This document shows, piece by piece, positions 34,894 through 48,554 of a stretch of DNA of 64,000 nucleotides (positions within the stretch are counted from its first letter, which is position 1; every line of letters starts with the position of its first letter). This stretch comes from Stenotrophomonas hibiscicola ATCC 19867. Its GTDB lineage: Bacteria > Pseudomonadota > Gammaproteobacteria > Xanthomonadales > Xanthomonadaceae. The stretch is taken from positions 184,682 to 248,681 of the forward strand of contig NZ_KB907503.1 of the NCBI RefSeq assembly GCF_000382065.1, read 5' to 3'. Position numbers and translations under genes: made by a program. The notes under the pieces are model-generated. The model saw nothing but the letters and a program-made list of their open reading frames with translations, ran no database searches and was not told the DNA's origin.

Positions 34894-36996
34894 TCAGCCG
34901 ATCACACGCTTGAACGGCGGCAGCGCGTCGATGATGCGCTTGCCGTAGCGGCGGGTCAGCAGCCGCGAATCAAGGATGACCACGCGGCCGGTGTCGGTGG
35001 AAGTGCGGATCAGGCGGCCGGCGAACTGGGTCAACGTGCGCAGCGCATGCGGAATGGCGATCAGGTTGAAGGCGTTCAGCCCCCGCCCTTCAAACCATTC
35101 GCTGAGCGTGGCGGTCTGCGGGTCGGTCGGCACCGCGAACGGCACCTGGGTGATCACCACCGTGGTGCAGGCTTCACCTGGCAGGTCGAGGCCTTCGCCG
35201 AACGAATTCAGCCCGAACAGCACCGAGCCCTCACCCGCCGCGACACGGCGCAGGTGTTCATCGATCAGCCGCGTCTTGGACATCTCGCCCTGCACCAGCA
35301 CCTGCTTGCGGCGCGCGGCCGACATCAGGCCAGCCACCTTTTCCATCTTCCAGCGCGAGGTGAACAGCACCATCGAGCCCTTGGCCCAATCCAGCTCGGT
35401 GTCGAGGTAGCGTGCCACTTCGCGCGGATGGCCTTCGCGGTCATCCGGCGTGACCGGGAACTTCGGCACGATCAGCTCGGCCTGGTTGGGCAGGTCGAAC
35501 GGCGACGACAGCGAAACCATCTCGGCCTCTTCGGGAATGCCGTTGTCGATCGCCAGCGATTGGAAATCGCCACCGCCGGTCAGCGTCGCCGAGGTCATCA
35601 CCACCGAATCCACTTCATCCCACAGCAGCTTGCGCAGCACGTGCGCGGCCGACACCGGCGAGCCGTGCAGCACCAGGTCGCCGTCGCGGGTGGCGGTGAC
35701 CCAGCGCGCCATCGGCGGCGCGCCGTCCTTGTCCTCGCGGCGCCAGGCCTGCCACAGGTTGTACTGCTGCTCGATCATTTCCAGCGCCATGCCCAGGTTG
35801 CGCTGCAGGCGCTCGCGCGCGGCATCGTCCGGCTTGCCCTTGGCGACCTGCGCGGTGGCGGCATGCGCCCAGTTGTAGAGGCTGCGGGTCTCGTCAGCCA
35901 GCGCCTCGATCGGCTCGCGCCAGGCGTCGGGCAGTCGCCCATTGGCCGCGCGCCACATCGGCTCTTCGTCCGCCGGCGCCGGCATCCACACGCGCTCGAT
36001 ATGATCGCGGAACGCGCGCAGCTGCTTGGCCACGTTGCTGGCCACTTCGATCGCTTCGTTGGGCAGCAGGTTGCCGAGGCGGTCCTTGTCGACCGCGCGG
36101 TAGGCACCGGCGATCAGGATCTGCAGGCGGCCGGTGCGCTTGGCCATTTCATCCAGCGCCAGGCTGGCCGCGCCCTGGTCGATCGCCACGTTGCCGATGT
36201 GATGGCCTTCGTCCAGCACCAGCAGCATGTCCGACGGCGGCGCGATCAACGGCTGGCCGTTGTCGCTGTCGCCGATCGACAGCGCCGACAGCAGCAGCGC
36301 GTGGTTGGTGACCACGATCTGCGCATCGCGCACCGTGTTGCGCGAACGCAGCACCGCACACTGCGCCGAATAGGCACAGCGGCGCCCGGCGCAGCCCGAG
36401 GCCGGCGTGGTGATGCGGCTGCGCAGGCCGGGGCTGATGGTCTCCGGTGCGTTGTCGATGTCGCCATCCCAGCTGCCGCTGGTGAAGGCGTCGGTCAGGC
36501 GCTTGGCGATGTCCATTTCGATCGGCGCCAGCGGCCGATCAAACAGCGGCGCGTCATCCTCGAACATGCCGCCCTGCGAGCCCTCACCCTGTGCCTCGGC
36601 AGCATTGCGCGTGCACAGATAGCGGGTGCGGCCCTTGGCCAGCGCCACGGTCGCTTCCAGGCCGGTGGCCTTGAGGAAATTCGGAATGTCGCGCTCGACC
36701 AGCTGCGACTGCAGCGCCACGGTGCCGGTGCTGATCACCAGCTTTTTCTTGCTGGCCAGCGCGATCGGTACACCTGCGGTGAGGTAGCCCAGACTCTTGC
36801 CGACGCCGGTGGGCGCCTCGACCACGCCGACGCCGCCACTTTTCGACAGCGCACGCGACACCACACCGATCATCTGGCTCTGCGAGCGGCGGGTGGAGAA
36901 GCCGGGAGTATTGGCCTGCAGCGTGGTGTACGCCTTGCGGATCGCGTCCTTCAAGGCGTCATCAAGCGTGCGCGGAGCGGCGACGGTTTCGGTCAC
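34894..36996 (-). CDS. dinG: ATP-dependent DNA helicase DinG
   Basis: The product is about 700 residues if the GTG at 36996 (VTETVAAPRTLDDAL) is the start; no ATG fits better. Motifs of an XPD/DinG superfamily 2 helicase are clear: Q-motif RRSQSQMI, Walker A EAPTGVGKSLGYL, the four-cysteine Fe-S cluster region (from RYLCTRN to CAGRRCAYSAQC), the DEGHH box (DEAH variant) and the late helicase motif GSVLFGLNSFGEGLDLPG. DinG unwinds forked DNA and R-loops and belongs to the SOS response in E. coli. I see no LexA box here. Confidence 0.93.
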   Translation of the reverse strand: MTETVAAPRTLDDALKDAIRKAYTTLQANTPGFSTRRSQSQMIGVVSRALSKSGGVGVVEAPTGVGKSLGYLTAGVPIALASKKKLVISTGTVALQSQLVERDIPNFLKATGLEATVALAKGRTRYLCTRNAAEAQGEGSQGGMFEDDAPLFDRPLAPIEMDIAKRLTDAFTSGSWDGDIDNAPETISPGLRSRITTPASGCAGRRCAYSAQCAVLRSRNTVRDAQIVVTNHALLLSALSIGDSDNGQPLIAPPSDMLLVLDEGHHIGNVAIDQGAASLALDEMAKRTGRLQILIAGAYRAVDKDRLGNLLPNEAIEVASNVAKQLRAFRDHIERVWMPAPADEEPMWRAANGRLPDAWREPIEALADETRSLYNWAHAATAQVAKGKPDDAARERLQRNLGMALEMIEQQYNLWQAWRREDKDGAPPMARWVTATRDGDLVLHGSPVSAAHVLRKLLWDEVDSVVMTSATLTGGGDFQSLAIDNGIPEEAEMVSLSSPFDLPNQAELIVPKFPVTPDDREGHPREVARYLDTELDWAKGSMVLFTSRWKMEKVAGLMSAARRKQVLVQGEMSKTRLIDEHLRRVAAGEGSVLFGLNSFGEGLDLPGEACTTVVITQVPFAVPTDPQTATLSEWFEGRGLNAFNLIAIPHALRTLTQFAGRLIRTSTDTGRVVILDSRLLTRRYGKRIIDALPPFKRVIG

Positions 36997-37163
36997 GCCG
37001 GGAAGTACCGTGGCTGGATCAGGCCGGTCATTGTCGCATGGCCGGCCACGTTCACCGCCGCTGGCACCCTGAACGGGCCAGCGACGACGCCTGGCGGCGG
37101 TCACGGTCCGGTGGCCGGACCGCTCAGGGGCCAGATACGCCCGGCATGGCCCGGCGCGACCGG

Positions 37164-37517
37164 TCAGGCCGCCGGGATCGTACGGCTACGCAGCAGGCGC
37201 ACCAGTGCCCACACCAGCAGCACCACGCCGATGGCCTCGACCATCGCCAGCGCGAAGTGCAGCACGCCGAGGATGGTGCCGATGCCCGACACGGCGCCGA
37301 AGTTACCGCTGCTGACCAGCCACATCGGCAGGATGCCCGCTGCCAGGCCGCCAAGACTGGACAGCAGCAACAGCAGCAGGCCGGCCAGGGCGCCGGTGCG
37401 GGTGGCATCGCGCGGCGCGCCGACCACCCAGACCAGGCCGATGCACAGCGCGATCAGCACCGGCAGGCGCACGCCCACCATGCTCAGCACGGTCACCAGC
37501 AGGGTTGTGCCGTCCAT
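37164..37517 (-). CDS. Small four-helix membrane protein
   Basis: The 117-residue protein is almost wholly hydrophobic with four likely helices (MVGVRLPVLIALCIGLVWVV, GALAGLLLLLLSSLGGLAAG, GIGTILGVLHFALAM, IGVVLLVWALVRLL). It starts three bases after the aroE stop, so it is co-transcribed with aroE. No family recognised. Confidence 0.72.
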   Translation of the reverse strand: MDGTTLLVTVLSMVGVRLPVLIALCIGLVWVVGAPRDATRTGALAGLLLLLLSSLGGLAAGILPMWLVSSGNFGAVSGIGTILGVLHFALAMVEAIGVVLLVWALVRLLRSRTIPAA

Positions 37518-37520
37518 CGA

Positions 37521-38366
37521 TCAGTCCTCGCCGGCCAGCACGGCCGAGCCCTGCCGCAGCGACTGGTAGACCTCATCGGTCTGCGGGCGCACGCCATGCC
37601 ACTGCAGGAAGCTCTCGGCGGCCTGTTCGACCAGCATGCCCAGCCCATCCACGGTATTGCGGCAGTTCGACGCGCGTGCCCAGGCCAGGAAGGCGATGGC
37701 AGCCTCGCCGTAGTTGAGGTCGACGGCGGTGGTCATCGAGTTGACCAGCGACAGCGGCAGCTTGAACTCGACGTCGCGGTCGCGGCCGGCCGAGGTGGCA
37801 TTGACGATCAGCTCGAAGTCACCCAGGTCACGCAGGTCTTCCCAGTAGCGGCTGATCGCGCGGCCCGGTTCGCCCATCGCGTCGATCAGTTCATCGGCGC
37901 GTTCCGGTGTGCGGTTGACCACCACCAGCTCGGTGATGCCGGCATCGAGCAGCGCCGGCGCGACGCTGCGCGCGGAACCGCCGGCGCCGATCAGCAGCAC
38001 GCGGCGGCCACGCAGGTCCAGGCCATGGCGGTCGGTCAGGTCACGCACCAGGCCGATGCCATCGGTGGTATCGCCGTGCCAGCGGTCGCCCTTGCGCAGC
38101 AGCGTGTTGACCGAGCCGGCGCGGCGCGCGCGCGCGGTCAGGGTGGTGCACACCGAGAACGCGGCTTCCTTGTGCGGCGAGGTGACGTTGGCACCGACAC
38201 CGCCTTCGGCGGCGAAGGCTTCCAGGCCGGCCAGGAACGCATCAGGGGCCAGGTCGATTGCACGGTAGTCGATGCTGATGCCTTCCTGGCGACCGAACGT
38301 CGCGTGGATCTGCGGCGACTTCGAGTGGGCAACGGGGTGTCCGAAGACGGCGTAACGGTCGGTCAT
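37521..38366 (-). CDS. aroE: Shikimate dehydrogenase
   Basis: The 281-residue enzyme reduces 3-dehydroshikimate with NADPH in aromatic amino-acid synthesis. [16 protein letters not shown] is the substrate-binding start. [12 protein letters not shown] holds the catalytic lysine, and [18 protein letters not shown] is the NADP site with VVNRTPERA after it. NATSAG and the C-terminal Gln region ([10 protein letters not shown]) are also present. It is followed by a small membrane protein gene. Confidence 0.97.
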   Translation of the reverse strand: MTDRYAVFGHPVAHSKSPQIHATFGRQEGISIDYRAIDLAPDAFLAGLEAFAAEGGVGANVTSPHKEAAFSVCTTLTARARRAGSVNTLLRKGDRWHGDTTDGIGLVRDLTDRHGLDLRGRRVLLIGAGGSARSVAPALLDAGITELVVVNRTPERADELIDAMGEPGRAISRYWEDLRDLGDFELIVNATSAGRDRDVEFKLPLSLVNSMTTAVDLNYGEAAIAFLAWARASNCRNTVDGLGMLVEQAAESFLQWHGVRPQTDEVYQSLRQGSAVLAGED

Positions 38367-38414
38367 GGAATCCTCAAGCTGGCTAGACTGATGCTCTTTC
38401 GTGCACGGACCCGG

Positions 38415-39287
38415 ATGATGCGCATCACCCCGCCCCTGCTGGTGCTTGCCGCCAGTCTACTCTCTGCCCCCGTGGCGATGGCGTTGAACGAGTACGGCAT
38501 CGAAGGCATGGGCGTGGTCTCCACCCGTGCCGACGAGGGCCGCGCCACGATCAGCGCCGATGGCCAGCGCATCGTGTTCGCACGCCGCGGCGAGGCGGGC
38601 TGGGGCCTGTGGCAGGCGCGCGTGGTCGAGGGCCGCTGGCAGCAGGCGCAGGCGCTGCCGGTGGGCGTGGCCGGCGAGGCCCGCGATCCCTACTTCAGCC
38701 GTGATGGCCGCTGGCTGCTGTTCGCGGCCGGCCGCGAGGGCGCGCTGGCGCTGTACCGGGCCACGGTGGAAGCCGACGGCCAGCTCGGGAAGGCGCAGCC
38801 CTTGGCGGGCGATGGTGGGCGCCGGGAAGAGCGCGGGCCGGCCCTGAGTGCGGACGGCAAGCGGCTGTTGTTTGCCCGCGAGCAGGGTCGCGGCGCGGGC
38901 TGGGACCTGTTCGTGGCGTCACTGGACGCGCAGGGCGTGCGTGGCCCAGCCACCGCGTTGGCCGCGTTGAACAGCGCCGACGACGAGACCGACGGCGACT
39001 GGCTGGGCAACGACGGCGCGGTGGTGTTCAGCCGCGGCAGCGGCACGACCGCACAGGTGTGGAGCAGCGGCTGCGCGTGGAGTGGCGCGGCCCTGCAGCC
39101 GTTGGGACTGTCGTTCAACCAGACCGGCGGCTGGACCGGCGCGCCGGTGATCGACAACGCCAAGCCGGGCGAGATGCTGGTGGCCAGCAGCGCGGCGAAG
39201 GCGCCGCGCGCCGGTGGCGTGGACGTGTACCGCTTGGCGGTGCCGAAGAGGGCGGCGGTGGCCGGGTGCGTGCCAGGCGCGCGGTAA
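38415..39287 (+). CDS. Secreted TolB-like beta-propeller protein
   Basis: The 290-residue product has a signal peptide ([22 protein letters not shown]), then repeated strands of the PD40/WD40-like type. Examples are [50 protein letters not shown] and [16 protein letters not shown]. These four to five blades suggest a partial TolB-like propeller in the periplasm. It is divergent from aroE with 48 bases between start codons. ATG 38391 and 38418 are alternative starts. Confidence 0.8.
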   Translation: MMRITPPLLVLAASLLSAPVAMALNEYGIEGMGVVSTRADEGRATISADGQRIVFARRGEAGWGLWQARVVEGRWQQAQALPVGVAGEARDPYFSRDGRWLLFAAGREGALALYRATVEADGQLGKAQPLAGDGGRREERGPALSADGKRLLFAREQGRGAGWDLFVASLDAQGVRGPATALAALNSADDETDGDWLGNDGAVVFSRGSGTTAQVWSSGCAWSGAALQPLGLSFNQTGGWTGAPVIDNAKPGEMLVASSAAKAPRAGGVDVYRLAVPKRAAVAGCVPGAR

Positions 39288-39294
39288 CGGCAGA

Positions 39295-39432
39295 CGCCAA
39301 CCAAGGTTGGCGACTACCAGGGCGATGGGGGTGCCAGGTGCGTGCGATAGATCCACGCGATGCGTAGATGATCGCGGGGTAGGTGCCGACCTTGGTCGGC
39401 ACGCCAAGGTGCCAACCAAGGTTGGCACCCAC
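39295..39432. repeat. Cluster of SMAG-type palindromes
   Basis: At least three members lie here: 39295-39317 (reverse, CGCCAACC / GGTTGGCG), 39379-39402 (forward, GTAGGTGCCGACC type) and 39409-39432 (reverse, CCAC instead of CTAC). A decayed one is near 39349-39368. They lie between convergent genes. Confidence 0.75.
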
Positions 39433-39435
39433 CCG

Positions 39436-39705
39436 TCAGCGAGACAACACCTTGGCGCGCTGCTGCTCGTACTCCAGCTCACTCAGCTGGCCGTTGTCCT
39501 TGCGCTGGTTCAACGCGGCCAGCTCGGCCTGCACGCTGTCCGGCAGCGCCTGCTCACGGGCCACGTGGCGGGCAGCGGAGAGCTGTTCCGGCGGGCGCTT
39601 GCCGGCCCGCCAGGCGGCGATGAAGACACCGACGATGATGGCGCCGAACACCAGTGTTCCGGTGCCCCAGATCAGCCATTGCATCCATCCCAGTTCGGGT
39701 GCCAT
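39436..39705 (-). CDS. Small membrane protein with SHOCT-like tail
   Basis: The 89-residue product has one N-terminal membrane helix (WLIWGTGTLVFGAIIVGVFIAAW) and ends in AALNQRKDNGQLSELEYEQQRAKVL. That matches the short C-terminal SHOCT pattern (L..L...G.ls..Ey...K..lL) found in many bacterial membrane proteins. Function unknown. Confidence 0.75.
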   Translation of the reverse strand: MAPELGWMQWLIWGTGTLVFGAIIVGVFIAAWRAGKRPPEQLSAARHVAREQALPDSVQAELAALNQRKDNGQLSELEYEQQRAKVLSR

Positions 39706-39735
39706 CGCAGTCCTCCGTCTATCGTGTCGCTATTG

Positions 39736-41662
<1,927 letters not shown>

Positions 41663-41784
41663 GGGGCAGCCGCGCCGGGCGCGGATTCACAGGCACGCGG
41701 GGGGCTCGCGCAGCCATTCATTGTACGCCCCCGCCCGGCCATCGGCCGTGCGCCTGCGACGCCCTGTCGCACCCGGGCGCGGGC

Positions 41785-42033
41785 TCAGATGACGCCACCA
41801 CCCAGGCCGAGGCGGAGGATGCCCACCACCACCACGATGCCGTTCAGGACCAGGCCGGCCCAGGCCCGGCCACGCTTGCTCGGGTGGGTGAACAGGATGC
41901 CCAGCGCGGCGATGACCGCGCCCACCGCAGCGAACGGGATAAGGAACCAGTTGCCCCAGCCGAGCAGTGGAATCAGCGCCAGGATCATCCACAACAGCGC
42001 CAGTACGCCCCACAACAGACTGATCACGCCCAT
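41785..42033 (-). CDS. Small three-helix membrane protein
   Basis: The 82-residue product is mostly hydrophobic (LLWGVLALLWMILALIPLLG, IPFAAVGAVIAALGILF, LVLNGIVVVVGILRLGLG) with a short basic loop THPSKRGRAWAG. A DUF4190-like look is possible, but I cannot assign it. The frame is kept through a Gly/Leu-rich end. Confidence 0.7.
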   Translation of the reverse strand: MGVISLLWGVLALLWMILALIPLLGWGNWFLIPFAAVGAVIAALGILFTHPSKRGRAWAGLVLNGIVVVVGILRLGLGGGVI

Positions 42034-42217
42034 GCCACTCTCCCGCAGTTGGTTCCTGCCCCAACCATAGACGTTCCCGCTGCCGTCGCCTACTGCCGTT
42101 GGCGGGGCTGTCACCCCCGGCGTGCTAGCGTGCTGCCGTGCGTGCCCTGGCCCGGGTGTTGGCGCCGATTCAGAGTGGCCCGCCGATGATCGCAACCAGT
42201 CCTACAGGGGTCGTGCC

Positions 42218-42676
42218 ATGAACATCCGTTGGGCCGCGTTGGCGGCCATCCTGCTGGTCGCCGCCGGCTGTGCCAGCACCTCCAAGGTGATGCTGGGCCG
42301 CGCCCGCGCACCCATCGATCCGGCACTGGTGCAGATCTATTCGACGCCTCCGGCCGGTTCCCAGGAAATCGCCCAGCTGGAATCGGCGTCCGCCGTCGGC
42401 TTCGGCACACAGGGCCAGACCGATGCCGCCGTGGCACGCCTGAAGCGTGAGGCCGCCGCGCTGGGCGCCAATGGCGTGGTGCTGATGGGCGTGGGCAGCA
42501 GTGGCTCGCCGGTGGGCATGTCGGTGGGCGCCGGCACGTTCGGCTCGCATGTGGGTGGCGGCGTCGGCATCGGTATTCCGACCACGCAGAAGCGCGCCGC
42601 CGGCGTCGCGATCTGGGTGCCGAATCCGGCACCGCCGGCGCGATTGCCGACACAGGTGATTACCCCGCAGCGGTGA
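42218..42676 (+). CDS. Gly-rich lipoprotein of unknown function
   Basis: The 152-residue protein has a signal peptide with lipobox VAAGC near residue 18. A conserved-looking region follows (VQIYSTPPAGSQEIAQLES, VARLKREAAALGANGVVLMG) that recalls stress-related outer-membrane lipoproteins with a YbjQ-like strand-helix pattern. It ends in a Gly/Ser/Val-rich part (GSSGSPVGMSVGAGTFGSHV). Role unknown. Confidence 0.75.
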   Translation: MNIRWAALAAILLVAAGCASTSKVMLGRARAPIDPALVQIYSTPPAGSQEIAQLESASAVGFGTQGQTDAAVARLKREAAALGANGVVLMGVGSSGSPVGMSVGAGTFGSHVGGGVGIGIPTTQKRAAGVAIWVPNPAPPARLPTQVITPQR

Positions 42677-42695
42677 GGCGGCAGCGTCACCGCGG

Positions 42696-42757
42696 GTAGC
42701 GCCGGGCCATGCCCGGCGTCTCTCCCGCTGCGCTCGCCGGGCATGGCCCGGCGCTAC
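42696..42757. repeat. Inverted pair of SMAG palindromes
   Basis: Members at 42696-42717 (forward) and 42736-42757 (reverse), separated by 18 bases, lie between the convergent lipoprotein and DUF885 genes, three bases from the DUF885 stop. Confidence 0.85.
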
Positions 42758-42760
42758 CGA

Positions 42761-44563
42761 TTATTTCTGCCGGTACTTCGGCACGAACACCTTGTTCACC
42801 GCATCAGCCAGCTGGTCCGGCGGCAGCAGGCCCTGGTCGAGCAGGAAGTTGTTGAACGCAAGGCGGTCGAACTTCGCACCCAGTGCCAGCTCGGTCTGCA
42901 TGCGCAGTTCCAGGATGCGGGTGTAGCCGTAGAAGTAGCTGCCGGCCTGGCCCGGCATGCGCACCATGTAGCGGTCCAGTTCCTGGGTGGCCATTGCCTT
43001 GGACAGGCCGACCTGCTCCATCAGCACGCGCTCGCCGTTGGCGCGGTCGGTCAAGCCCAGGTTGAGCATCGGGTCCAGCATCGCGCGCGCGGCGCGCAGC
43101 AGGCGGAACTGCAGGGCGATCATCTGACCGTCCAGCGGTTCGTAGGGCACCATCTCGGCCTCGGCATACAGTGCCCAGCCTTCCACGTTCACCGAATTGA
43201 ACGCGAACATGGTGCGTGCCAGCGACACGCCACGCTCGACCATCGCGGTGAACTGGAGCTCGTGGCCGGGGCGGCCTTCATGCGCGCTCAGCGTCCATGC
43301 TGCCGCACCGAAGTTGAAGTCGTCGTACTGCGCGCCCGGGCCCGCTGCCGGGTTGCCCAGCGGCAGCACGAAGGTGCCCTGCTGCCCGGTGTTGTTGACC
43401 AGCGGCGCCGGCAGGAAATGCGGCGCGGGACTGGCCGCGCTCTCGGCGGCCGAACCCAGGCGCATCTGCATGGCGCGCTGGGGCACGTCGACGATGGCAT
43501 GCTCGCGGATCAGCGGATCGATCGCGTCGATCACCTTGCGGTAGTGGCCTTCCAGATGGTCGTCGGCGATCTTGTCGGCCTTCAGCGCGCGGATCACCGC
43601 CACCGGGTCGCTCGGGTCGGCCACCTTCAGGCCCTTGTCCTTCACCACCAGCGGCGCCAGCTGCTGCATCGCCGAGCGGGTTTCCATGAACTCCAGCTGC
43701 GCGCGCTGCATCAGCAGCTTCGGGTCGATGTCGATGCCGACCTGCTTGAGCTGGTAGGCGTACAGCGGCGCCGGCAGGCGCGCATCGGTGCGTGCCTTCG
43801 GCAGCACGTCCTTGCGGGTCCAGGCGGCGTAGTCCTTCATCTGCCCGGCCAGGGCCTTCATTGCTTCATCGGTACCGGCGATCTGGTACTTCTTCAGCAG
43901 CGACTCGATACCGGTGATGTAGGTCTCGACGTTGTCCAGCGACTGCTGCACTTCGATCTTGGTCGGCTGCAGCAGGCTGGTGTCCTTCAGGCGCTCTTCA
44001 TAGCGCTGGCGGGCCAGCGTGGTGAAGGCGGTGCCGCCCGGCTGCAGGCCGGCATAGGCCTTGAGGCGGTCGATCGCCTTGGCCCGGCGCTCGGCCGGCA
44101 CCTGGTCGGACAGCAGCAGGTTGAGGCCGCTGAACACGGTCTGCGGCGCATCACTCCACGGCAGCAGGTATTTCTCGTTGAGCTCGCTGCCTTCGATGTT
44201 CTGGCTGGCGGCGTGGATCATGATCTCCAGGTCCTGGCGGACGTTGGGATCCTTCTCGGTGGCCAGCTTTGCCTTGAGTTCATCGCGGGCTTTGGCCATC
44301 GCGGCGCGATAGCGCTTGCCGTTGTCCGGGCCAAGGTCTGCGACCTTGTCGTCGTAGCCGGGAACGCCGAAGAAGCCGGTTTCCTCCGGCTGGAACGGGC
44401 CTTGTGCATCAAGCAGGATCTGCGCCAGTGCATTGCTGCGGGCAACCCAGGCCGGGCTGGCCGGGGTAGCGGCCTTGGCGGCGGGTGCGGCCAGCGCCGG
44501 TGGCGCAGACAGCAGCGGTGCGGCAGTCAGGGCCAGGGCAACGGCGAACGCAATCGGCTTCAT
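42761..44563 (-). CDS. Secreted DUF885 putative metallopeptidase
   Basis: The 600-residue protein has a signal peptide (FAVALALTAAPLLSAPPALA) and the DUF885 plan. The motif SAHEGRPGHELQF near residue 428 provides a His-Glu...His zinc-like site, and NSVNVEGWALYAE and QAGSYFYGYTRILEL follow. The family is thought to be peptidases of the periplasm or outside, but substrates are mostly unknown. Full length, no frameshift. Confidence 0.9.
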   Translation of the reverse strand: MKPIAFAVALALTAAPLLSAPPALAAPAAKAATPASPAWVARSNALAQILLDAQGPFQPEETGFFGVPGYDDKVADLGPDNGKRYRAAMAKARDELKAKLATEKDPNVRQDLEIMIHAASQNIEGSELNEKYLLPWSDAPQTVFSGLNLLLSDQVPAERRAKAIDRLKAYAGLQPGGTAFTTLARQRYEERLKDTSLLQPTKIEVQQSLDNVETYITGIESLLKKYQIAGTDEAMKALAGQMKDYAAWTRKDVLPKARTDARLPAPLYAYQLKQVGIDIDPKLLMQRAQLEFMETRSAMQQLAPLVVKDKGLKVADPSDPVAVIRALKADKIADDHLEGHYRKVIDAIDPLIREHAIVDVPQRAMQMRLGSAAESAASPAPHFLPAPLVNNTGQQGTFVLPLGNPAAGPGAQYDDFNFGAAAWTLSAHEGRPGHELQFTAMVERGVSLARTMFAFNSVNVEGWALYAEAEMVPYEPLDGQMIALQFRLLRAARAMLDPMLNLGLTDRANGERVLMEQVGLSKAMATQELDRYMVRMPGQAGSYFYGYTRILELRMQTELALGAKFDRLAFNNFLLDQGLLPPDQLADAVNKVFVPKYRQK

Positions 44564-44677
44564 GGTGCACTCCAGGACGGGGTTGCCCGCACCCTACGCG
44601 CTCACGGCGATGGCGACAATCGGCGGGAAGTCATGGCGGCTGGTTGTGCAGCCGGGGCTCCGCGGAAGCCTGCCGGC

Positions 44678-44764
44678 GTAGAGTCGACTGTCAGTCGACT
44701 ATCGCGCGCAGCGCGGGGGTTTCGCTATCTGACCGAAGAGCAGTCGACTGACAGTCGACTCTAC
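44678..44764. repeat. Inverted pair of SMAG palindromes
   Basis: GTAGAGTCGACTG-type element at 44678-44700 and its inverted partner at 44742-44764. Their arms (AGTCGACT) are the same, so they can pair across the 41-base gap. Confidence 0.85.
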
Positions 44765-44799
44765 CCGGTCGACGTCCCGCAGTCGCCTGCCCGGGGAGG

Positions 44800-45315
44800 T
44801 CACAACGCGGCGGTCAGCGGGCATTCGCCGCGATCACGGCAGGCCTGCAGCTCGCACTCCTGCGCAGCCTCATCATCATCCAGCGCCGTCAGGTCGAAGG
44901 TCTGCTTGTCTTCGGCCAGCACGTACATCACCGGGTAGTCCCAGACATCGTCACGACGGATGCCCTGCACGAACAACCGCCCGCGTGCCTGCGGCCCTTC
45001 CAGCGCAACGGTCAGGCCAACGTCGCGCTGGCCGTTGATGGCGGTCTGCATGCTGCCCAGCGGCATCGATTCGATATGCAGCGGCTCGCCGAAGGCTTCC
45101 ACCAGTTCGATGCTACAGCCCGCGCGGCGCAACGCTTCGCGCATCGGTGGACTTTCGCGTGCCGCCTCGCTCCAGCGCAACAGGCTCCAGGTCACCACGC
45201 CACCGGCGCCACCCAGCACCAACACCACCGTCAGCGGCATCGCCCAGCGCCAGTGGCGGCGCCACCATCCGGTGGACGTCTGGCGATGGGCGGGAATCGG
45301 CGGTGGCAGGGTCAT
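44800..45315 (-). CDS. Coa1-like membrane-anchored protein
   Basis: The 171-residue protein has one membrane helix (AMPLTVVLVLGGAGGVVTWSLL). A Coa1/Tim21-like domain follows: REALRRAGCSIELVEAFGEPL, SMQTAINGQRDVGLTVALEG and GRLFVQGIRRDDVWDYPVMYVL. In mitochondria Coa1 assists cytochrome oxidase assembly; bacterial members are poorly studied. The C-terminus adds a short Cys-rich tail (ECELQACRDRGEC) not usual in the domain. It lies 25 bases after the peptidase stop on the same strand. Confidence 0.75.
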   Translation of the reverse strand: MTLPPPIPAHRQTSTGWWRRHWRWAMPLTVVLVLGGAGGVVTWSLLRWSEAARESPPMREALRRAGCSIELVEAFGEPLHIESMPLGSMQTAINGQRDVGLTVALEGPQARGRLFVQGIRRDDVWDYPVMYVLAEDKQTFDLTALDDDEAAQECELQACRDRGECPLTAAL

Positions 45316-45340
45316 CGGCGGGCTCCTTCCCGGTTGCGGA

Positions 45341-47629
<2,289 letters not shown>

Positions 47630-47687
47630 CTAACCAAGCCCGTGCGGGAAGGCAGCATGACCTTCTGCCCATAAGGCGTGCGGACGA

Positions 47688-47740
47688 GTGCCGACCAAGG
47701 GTCGGCACCCACCACCCGTAGATCCACGTCACGCGTGAAT
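47688..47740. repeat. Two SMAG-type palindromes
   Basis: Reverse member at 47688-47712 (GTGCCGACC / GGTCGGCAC) and forward member at 47718-47740 with GTAG head and imperfect ATCCACG arms. They lie between the GST stop and the DPP-IV start region. Confidence 0.65.
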
Positions 47741-47754
47741 GACGCCGTCCTGGT

Positions 47755-48444
47755 TCAACGCTGGCCGAACAGGTGCTTGCGCTCTTCGTCGCTGAGCGGC
47801 TTGCCGGCGTTGGGGTTCACCTGCTGGCGCAGGGCATAGGCGCGCTGGGTGGCCGGGCGTGCGGCAATCGCTTCATGCCAGCGCTTGAGGTTCGGGAACG
47901 CGGCGAAGTCCACCGGCAGCGTGTCGTAGGCGCCGACCCACGGGTAGCTGGCCATGTCGGCGATGGTGTACTCATCGCCGGCCAGGAAGGCGTGCTGGGC
48001 CAGGCGCTTGTCCATCACCCCGTGCAGGCGGCGCACCTCGTTGTCGTAGCGCTCGATGGCATAGGGAATCTTCTCCGGCGCGTACACGTTGAAGTGGCCC
48101 ATCTGGCCACTCATCGGGCCCAGGCCCGCCATCTGCCAGAACAGCCATTCCAGGGTGGTCACGCGGCCACGCGCGTCGCTGGGCAGGAAGCGGCCGGTCT
48201 TCTCGGCCAGGTACAGCAGGATCGCGCCGGACTCGAACACACTCTGGGGAGCACCGCCATCGGCCGGGGCATGGTCGACGATGGCCGGCATCTTGTTGTT
48301 CGGCGAGATGGCCAGGAATTCCGGCTTGAACTGGTCGCCCGAACCGATGTTGACCGGGTGGATGCGGTACTCCAGGCCGGCTTCCTCCAACAGCAGGGTC
48401 ACTTTGTGGCCGTTCGGGGTGGGCCAGTAATACAGGTCGATCAT
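47755..48444 (-). CDS. Glutathione S-transferase, YfcG/YghU-like
   Basis: The 229-residue protein has an N-terminal thioredoxin-like domain with PNGHKVTLLLEEAGLEYR, NNKMPAIVD and VFESGAILLYLAEKTG (the ESxA glutathione site). A helical C-terminal domain follows with FLAGDEYTIADMASYPWV. This resembles the nu class with disulfide-bond reductase activity. The start at 48444 (MIDLYYWPTPNGHKV) is supported by the fold; residues upstream are not. Confidence 0.93.
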   Translation of the reverse strand: MIDLYYWPTPNGHKVTLLLEEAGLEYRIHPVNIGSGDQFKPEFLAISPNNKMPAIVDHAPADGGAPQSVFESGAILLYLAEKTGRFLPSDARGRVTTLEWLFWQMAGLGPMSGQMGHFNVYAPEKIPYAIERYDNEVRRLHGVMDKRLAQHAFLAGDEYTIADMASYPWVGAYDTLPVDFAAFPNLKRWHEAIAARPATQRAYALRQQVNPNAGKPLSDEERKHLFGQR

Positions 48445-48554
48445 GGCGGCGGCTCGGGGTGCGGAAAGGAACCTGAAGTCTAGTGCGTGAGTTGGGTTGG
48501 CACCGTCATGGCGGGCCGGTAACCTCGCGGCTCCCCCGAAACGCACTGTCCTGC

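Noticed and set aside
34885-37569. Very long open frame of 894 codons opposite dinG
   Set aside because: It mirrors dinG, is rich in His/Arg/Gln typical of antisense frames in high-GC DNA and has no protein motif. Similar shadows at 13899-16208, 42743-44938, 44960-47674 and 60715-63111 were left out for the same reason.
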